Source of the DNA: JBJHBY01 sp050485745
GTDB lineage: Bacteria; Pseudomonadota; Gammaproteobacteria; Pseudomonadales; CAMLJR01
Assembly (NCBI GenBank): GCA_050485745.1
Contig: JBJHBY010000097.1
Location: 1 to 12,000, forward strand
Length of the DNA stretch: 12,000 nucleotides
Reading direction: 5' to 3'
In this document: one piece after another, positions 8,001 to 12,000 of the stretch
Layout: each line of letters starts with the position of its first letter
Position numbering within the stretch: position 1 is the stretch's first letter
Notes under the pieces: generated by a model
What the model was told of the DNA's origin: nothing
The model's input: the letters and a program-made list of their open reading frames with translations, nothing else
Database searches by the model: none
Program-made: the position numbers and the translations under genes

Positions 8001-8091
8001 GGGTGATTTCACCCAGCCCCAGGGCGTTGACAAGGCCAGCCTGCAATGCGCTGATGGCCAGAATCGCAGAGGCCAGCTTTTTTCGAACCAT
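5008..8091 (-). CDS. fimV: FimV/HubP-family polar and type IV pilus assembly scaffold protein
   Basis: FimV proteins are inner-membrane, peptidoglycan-binding scaffolds at cell poles. In Pseudomonas they promote PilQ secretin assembly and cAMP signalling; HubP, the Vibrio relative, places polar proteins. The product is 1027 aa. A signal peptide covers roughly residues 1-24, just before the family motif LGLGEITLNSTLNQPLDA (24-41). The FimV N-terminal domain runs to about 131. A LysM domain lies at 188-243 (YRVQHNDTLWQIAS). A coiled coil lies at about 325-380, a Pro-rich linker at 400-425, and one membrane helix at 429-449 followed by RRRK, so the C-terminal half is cytoplasmic. Then come a TPR-like segment (527-604), a long Asp/Glu-rich region, and the conserved C-terminal FimV TPR motif (981-1024, ATKLDLARAYIDMGD). 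The ATG at 8091 has AAGGTG 6 nt upstream; the upstream open frame to 8256 shows no signal peptide. Confidence 0.95.
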   Translation of the reverse strand: MVRKKLASAILAISALQAGLVNALGLGEITLNSTLNQPLDAQIRLFDVGNLDASQVIVRLASAEDFRRAGVDRDFFLTNLRFEVELDDRGVGRVRVTSRDAVVEPFLNFMLEARWPSGRLLREYTVLLDPPTLGERGVQPVAPAAATSAMRRAAEEASTPPVAPVRERPTAPPPARTGLPEATGEREYRVQHNDTLWQIASRFRPDAGASVEQTMLAIQRLNPEAFMRGNINLVKSGYVLRLPTSEEVRQIGGAEAREEVAAHNRAWRSGERVATAEVSGPRLDARAPGERAPAPAPVADRLSIAAGAGGADAGSAAAGADGVALSALREELASNQELLDESRRESEELRSRLSDMERQMATLQRLVSLKDEQLAALQDSVGREPAVVEERDAVDFNYDDAAPAVAPSPPASAPVQPPPPTPDPGGFNPLYLAAGAAVALLLLLGGLLARRRKAAAEEVASTSSGEALEPLESFDIDDDALISDEPDTGDQTAPASGAAAGMAAAAAGAVGAVAGEAPATPVRAETGDAIAEADIYIAYGRHQQAADLLGTAIANEPERSDLRAKLAELYVDSGDKAGFLAAWAGLQTLGDRGAEAQVKEYMSSVDGVSDWLDDVPASTAMDVADIPVESAADDADSISFDDGETAGGDESRLGGDDLILDLDLDADTEDDGFGGDLSDVGDGLDFDSPALTGPGDVEAATEEEEALPTLDELPGITPTTGAGLQSDTDGDDFGALDFELDLDDETPAAGATGAVPGISQEAESGAGIDWSGSDATAQPGGSELDIDLGDDSEFDLALEGMAGLDDLDLDLGELDDDAAAQGGAPQLAASESPEGHEGEFEGLFGESLGDELGVELEGDLDGEPDAEFASGQAVDLDGGLDSTFETLLPEDSGAGAESVAGAAAEAVSDTATDPVQADDVTAGFGDDDFELPEDLTFDESDALAATDAPLAGTAGDMAAPAGESGDEDGDEYAFLSDDDEIATKLDLARAYIDMGDGDGAREILEEVMQEGSPEQREEASALLQRAS

Positions 8092-8220
8092 AGTGAACAC
8101 CTTGTTCCCATGTGACGTCGCCGTCGTCTTCAGACAGGGTAGACCAGCCACCGCGTCCGCGCCCGCCAGAGACCACCACAAAAACGGCCCCGGACCAGGC
8201 GTTCGCCCGCTCGCACGACC

Positions 8221-8263
8221 CCGTGCAGCACTGCGGACCCGCGCAGTCGCAGGCACTGCACGG
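8221..8263 (-). repeat. GC-rich inverted repeat in the usg-fimV intergenic region
   Basis: The only sizeable gene-free stretch in the window is 8092-8306. It contains perfect 8-bp arms, CCGTGCAG at one end and CTGCACGG at the other. Inside them a second pairing is possible: CTGCG with CGCAG, or alternatively ACTGCG with CGCAGT. No T-run follows on either strand, so it is not a standard intrinsic terminator. The AT-richer patch 8264-8306, just after the usg stop, also holds two CTGGAAA copies on the plus strand (8271 and 8284). I see no convincing -35/-10 pair for fimV in this gap. Confidence 0.55.
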
Positions 8264-8306
8264 CCAACTCCTGGAAAAATTCTCTGGAAATCAACGCAAG
8301 TATTAG

Positions 8307-9320
8307 CTAGATGGTGCTTTTCATCAAGATTTCGGCCAGCTGCACACTGTTAACTGCCGCACCTTTCCGAAGATTGTCCGCGACCACCCAGAAATCGAGC
8401 TGATGGCTGCCGTGGCCACCATCGCGCACACGCCCGACACAGACCCGGTCGCGATCAAAGCGATCGGACACCGCCGCAGGCCAGATGCCCCGTTCGGGCT
8501 GGTCGACCAGCTTGACGCCGGGCTGACGCCGCAAAAGCTTGCGCGCGGCCACGGCACCCAGGGGCTCCCGGGTTTCAACGTGCAGTGCCAGGCTGCTGCC
8601 GTGGAACACGGGGGCCTGCACCACGCTGACGCTGCCGGGAAGTGAAGCCAGGCCGAGCAGGGCTGCCAGGTCACGGGCGACGGCGAGCTCGGCGCTGCCG
8701 TGTCCATCCGCATCAAGCTCCCCGACCTGGGGCAGCAGATTGAACGCGAGTTGCCCGGGAAACAGTCGGGGCTCTGGCCCCAAACCATTGAGCAGGCGCG
8801 CGCTCTGCCGGGCCAATTCCTCGACACCACCCCGGCCGGCAGCGGAGGCAGGTTCGAGCAGCACCAGGTTGAGATGCTGCAGGCCGCCCCCTGCCGCCAG
8901 CACCGGGGACAGCACCAGCGCCGCCGCCAGCGCCCCGGCCATGGGGCTTGCAACCACCGTGGCCGGGGCGGCGGCCTGTACGGTCTCAGCCTGTAATTCC
9001 GCCACCGCCAGCAGGGCACCCGGGCGGGCCCCGGCATCACGCGTCAGGTCGACAACGCGACAGCCGGCCGCCAGCAACGGTGCCACATCCACTGACTCCA
9101 GCAGAAACACGAGGCTGACCCGGGTAAAGTCGAAACCCTCGAAGGCCGCAAGACGCAGGGGGCGGCCACGAAAGTTGGCGACCTCTCCGGTCTCGGCACC
9201 CGCCACAACCAGACCATGAACGGCACCGACCGGCAGCTCACGCTCCTCGATCACCTCGAGCAACTGGTCCGCCAGCAGGCTGCCGACACCAATAATGGCA
9301 ATATCCTGCGCTCCACCCAA
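8307..9320 (-). CDS. usg: Usg: aspartate-semialdehyde dehydrogenase-like protein, probably non-catalytic
   Basis: This is a paralogue of Asd with the same Rossmann-plus-dimerisation architecture, 337 aa. The NAD(P)-fold start DIAIIGVGSLLADQLLEVI (6-24) and the C-terminal DNLRKGAAVNSVQLAEIL (315-332) are typical ASADH-family ends. The active-site cysteine block (N-C-S/T in true Asd) is replaced: VVASPMAGALAAAL (122-135) has Met-Ala where Asn-Cys should be. The usual G-H-S of the histidine motif reads H-G-S in QAPVFHGSSLALHVE (235-249). E. coli usg, next to truA, is a known family member of unclear function. The start is a TTG at 9320, 3 nt after the asd stop, with GGAG about 9 nt upstream inside the end of asd, suggesting translational coupling. 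It could be called asd2 in some annotations, but enzymatic activity is unlikely. Confidence 0.88.
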   Translation of the reverse strand: MGGAQDIAIIGVGSLLADQLLEVIEERELPVGAVHGLVVAGAETGEVANFRGRPLRLAAFEGFDFTRVSLVFLLESVDVAPLLAAGCRVVDLTRDAGARPGALLAVAELQAETVQAAAPATVVASPMAGALAAALVLSPVLAAGGGLQHLNLVLLEPASAAGRGGVEELARQSARLLNGLGPEPRLFPGQLAFNLLPQVGELDADGHGSAELAVARDLAALLGLASLPGSVSVVQAPVFHGSSLALHVETREPLGAVAARKLLRRQPGVKLVDQPERGIWPAAVSDRFDRDRVCVGRVRDGGHGSHQLDFWVVADNLRKGAAVNSVQLAEILMKSTI

Positions 9321-9323
9321 GGC

Positions 9324-10436
9324 TCAGCGCTCCAGCAGGATGCGCAGCATGCGCCGCAGGGGCTCGGCGGCACCCCACAACAACTGGTCACCCACGGTGA
9401 AGGCATTGAGGTACTCCGGCCCCATGTTCAGCTTGCGCAAACGGCCTACCGGAATGGTCAGGGTGCCGGTCACAGCCGTTGGCGTGAGCTCGCGCAAGGT
9501 CTGCTCGCGATCGTTCGGAACCACCCTCACCCAGTCGTTGGCGCTGGCAATGATGTCGTTGATCTCGTCCAGCGGCAGATCCCGGGTCAGTTTCAGCGCC
9601 AGCGCCTGGCTGTGGCAGCGCATGGCGCCAATGCGCACGCAAGTGCCGTCCACGGGAACCGGCGCGCCGCTGCGGCCGAGGATCTTGTTGGCCTCGGCCT
9701 GGGCTTTCCATTCTTCCTTGCTCTGCCCGTTCTCCAGCTGCTTGTCGATCCAGGGCAGCAGGGAGCCCGCCAGCGCATGGCCAAAGTTGTCCCTGGGCAG
9801 GGTCTCGCCACGCATGGTTTCGGCCACGACGCGGTCGATGTCCAGAATGGCGCTACGCGGATCGGCCAACAGCTCTGCCGCTCCCGCGTGCAATGCACCC
9901 ATCTGCGCCAGCAGTTCGCGCATGTTCTGCGCGCCCGCCCCCGAGGCCGCCTGATAGGTCTGGGCACTCGCCCATTCCACCAGGCCGGCATTGAACAGGC
10001 CGCCGAGGGCCATCAGCATCAGGCTGACCGTGCAGTTGCCGCCGACATAGTTTTTCACACCACCCTGCAGGGCCTCGTCGATCACGCGGCGGTTGACCGG
10101 GTCGAGCACAATCACCGCATCGTCGTTCATGCGCAGGGCGGAGGCGGCATCGATCCAGTAACCCTTCCAGCCGGCGGCCCGCAGTTGCGGGAACACCGCG
10201 TTGGTGTAGTCACCGCCCTGGCAGGTGACGATGACGTCAAGCTTGCGCAGAGCCTCGACGTCGTGGGCATCGCCCAGGGGCGGCACCTCACGGCCGATAT
10301 CAGGGCCGCGCCCACCGACGTTGGACGTGGAAAAGAATACCGGCTCGATGTCGCGGAAGTCGTTCTCGGCCAGCATCCGCTCCATCAGCACGGAGCCCAC
10401 CATGCCGCGCCAGCCGACGAATCCTACGGTTGTCAT
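9324..10436 (-). CDS. asd: Aspartate-semialdehyde dehydrogenase
   Basis: Asd reduces L-aspartyl-4-phosphate to aspartate semialdehyde with NADPH. This is the branch point to lysine/diaminopimelate, threonine and methionine, and is needed for cell-wall synthesis. The product is 370 aa (E. coli 367). It begins MTTVGFVGWRGMVGSVLM, the NADP-binding glycine-rich loop of the Gram-negative form. The catalytic cysteine is C135 in GGNCTVSL, the same number as in E. coli. The active-site histidine is H275 in RIGAMRCHSQAL, and R268 matches the substrate-binding arginine. The ATG at 10436 has AAGGTG 6 nt upstream. It lies 83 nt after leuB, a gap with its own promoter-like and hairpin elements, so it may be transcribed separately as well as from leu. 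It is followed immediately by its degenerate copy usg. Confidence 0.98.
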   Translation of the reverse strand: MTTVGFVGWRGMVGSVLMERMLAENDFRDIEPVFFSTSNVGGRGPDIGREVPPLGDAHDVEALRKLDVIVTCQGGDYTNAVFPQLRAAGWKGYWIDAASALRMNDDAVIVLDPVNRRVIDEALQGGVKNYVGGNCTVSLMLMALGGLFNAGLVEWASAQTYQAASGAGAQNMRELLAQMGALHAGAAELLADPRSAILDIDRVVAETMRGETLPRDNFGHALAGSLLPWIDKQLENGQSKEEWKAQAEANKILGRSGAPVPVDGTCVRIGAMRCHSQALALKLTRDLPLDEINDIIASANDWVRVVPNDREQTLRELTPTAVTGTLTIPVGRLRKLNMGPEYLNAFTVGDQLLWGAAEPLRRMLRILLER

Positions 10437-10456
10437 GACATTCACCTTGCAGGTTG

Positions 10457-10478
10457 GTGGCGCGCCTCGGCACGCCAC
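10457..10478 (-). other. Hairpin in the predicted asd leader
   Basis: On the minus strand GTGGCGTGC and GCGCGCCAC pair over 9 bp (one G-T wobble) around a CGAG tetraloop. The element sits between the predicted transcript start near 10487 and the ribosome site at 10443-10448, leaving 8 nt before that site. It could modulate translation or protect the 5' end. No T-run follows, so it is not an intrinsic terminator of leuB. Confidence 0.5.
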
Positions 10479-10493
10479 GGACATTGACGTTTC

Positions 10494-10502
10494 ATTCTAA
10501 CA
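10494..10502 (-). promoter_or_regulatory. Putative extended -10 promoter for asd
   Basis: In the leuB-asd gap the minus strand reads TGTTAGAAT: TGn followed by TAGAAT, 5 of 6 to the sigma70 -10 consensus. I see no good -35 hexamer at 16-19 nt, which is tolerable for an extended -10 promoter. The predicted start near 10487 would give a leader of about 50 nt containing the hairpin at 10457-10478. Seen by eye only. Confidence 0.4.
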
Positions 10503-10519
10503 GCTCTGCGGCCCGGGCC

Positions 10520-11608
<1,089 letters not shown>

Positions 11609-11615
11609 GGTGTCT

Positions 11616-11619
11616 CTCC
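11616..11619 (-). promoter_or_regulatory. Ribosome binding site deciding the leuB GTG start
   Basis: The minus strand reads GGAG, 7 nt before the GTG at 11608. The next in-frame GTG, at 11599, has no comparable site. Confidence 0.6.
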
Positions 11620-11637
11620 AGTTGTCCGGTGGGTTGT

Positions 11638-11657
11638 CGCGCCTGTCACGAGGCGCG
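11638..11657 (-). other. Hairpin between leuD and leuB
   Basis: A perfect 7-bp stem on the minus strand, CGCGCCT paired with AGGCGCG around a CGTGAC loop. It begins 4 nt after the leuD stop and ends 18 nt before the leuB ribosome site. There is no T-run, so it is not a classical terminator. It may stabilise the upstream message or be a processing site. Confidence 0.45.
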
Positions 11658-11661
11658 GGAC

Positions 11662-12000
11662 TCAATCACGCTGCAGCGGCTCGAACAGCCAGGGCGCGCA
11701 CTGCTGCCAGCCCGCCTCGAAGCTGCGGATCGCATCCGCGTCCTGCAGGGTCAAGCCAATATCGTCGAGGCCATTAAGCAGGCAGTAGCGGCGGAATTCG
11801 TCCACTTCGAAGGTGATGTGCTCTCCCTCCGGCGTGCGGACTTCGCAGCGCTCCAGATCGACCGTGAGGCGATAGCCCTCACTGGCGTACATTGCCCGGA
11901 ACAACTGCTCAACGATGGCTGCATCCAGGACGATCGGCAGGATGCCGTTCTTGAAGCAGTTGTTGAAAAAGATGTCGGCAAAGCTCGGCGCGATGACGCA
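11662..12000 (-). CDS. leuD: 3-isopropylmalate dehydratase small subunit, C-terminal part (5' end outside window)
   Basis: LeuD is the swivelling small subunit that with LeuC isomerises 2-isopropylmalate to 3-isopropylmalate through an aconitase-type reaction. 112 residues plus the TGA stop are visible and the frame is open to the window edge. The first visible residues CVIAPSFADIFFNNCFKNG match the conserved aconitase-swivel stretch (AVIASSFADIF in E. coli). The C-terminal DEFRRYCLLNGLDDIGLTLQ is the LeuD hallmark. The tail ends PWLFEPLQRD. The missing N-terminal part and leuC should lie just beyond the right edge. Nothing is broken; the truncation is only the window boundary. Confidence 0.97.
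   Translation of the reverse strand, partial: CVIAPSFADIFFNNCFKNGILPIVLDAAIVEQLFRAMYASEGYRLTVDLERCEVRTPEGEHITFEVDEFRRYCLLNGLDDIGLTLQDADAIRSFEAGWQQCAPWLFEPLQRD

Noticed and set aside
8092..8256. N-terminal extension of fimV by 55 codons
   Set aside because: It is low-complexity, would bury the signal peptide, and lacks a ribosome site; the ATG at 8091 has AAGGTG at good spacing.

Overview
The window is a compact, ordinary chromosomal biosynthetic cluster from a high-GC gammaproteobacterium outside the Enterobacterales. All ten recognisable genes lie on the minus strand and are transcribed from high to low coordinates. In transcription order they are: leuD (3' part) - leuB - asd - usg - fimV - truA - trpF - trpB - trpA - accD - folC (5' part). 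The backbone asd/usg - fimV - truA - trpF - accD - folC is typical of Pseudomonas-like gammaproteobacteria. Here trpB and trpA sit between trpF and accD, whereas in Pseudomonas they are elsewhere. The presence of fimV points to a bacterium that makes type IV pili. I cannot name the genus; lineages such as Chromatiales/Ectothiorhodospiraceae or Oceanospirillales-like groups are only a guess.

Layout. Region 12000-10520 holds the end of the leucine pathway (LeuD, LeuB). Region 10436-8307 holds aspartate-semialdehyde dehydrogenase (Asd) and its catalytically degenerate paralogue Usg, separated by 3 nt. The longest gene-free stretch follows (8092-8306, about 215 nt), with a GC-rich inverted repeat. 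Region 8091-5008 is the large FimV polar/pilus scaffold protein. It is followed by truA (tRNA pseudouridine synthase), then trpF-trpB-trpA, accD (acetyl-CoA carboxylase beta subunit) and folC (folate polyglutamylation). From truA onward, gaps between genes are 12-73 nt, so this part reads as one operon. There are plausible internal extended -10 promoters before trpF and before asd.

How the genes relate. The cluster mixes amino-acid synthesis (Leu; the Asp family through Asd; Trp), fatty-acid initiation (AccD), folate retention (FolC), tRNA modification (TruA) and cell-pole/pilus organisation (FimV). They are grouped by conserved gene order more than by one shared pathway.

I found no mobile element, CRISPR array, tRNA/rRNA, phage remnant or defence-like cassette, and nothing that looks like a new system. 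The points worth a second look are modest: Glu in place of catalytic Asp60 in TrpA, non-ATG starts on all three trp genes, loss of active-site residues in Usg, the long acidic region of FimV, and three intergenic hairpins.
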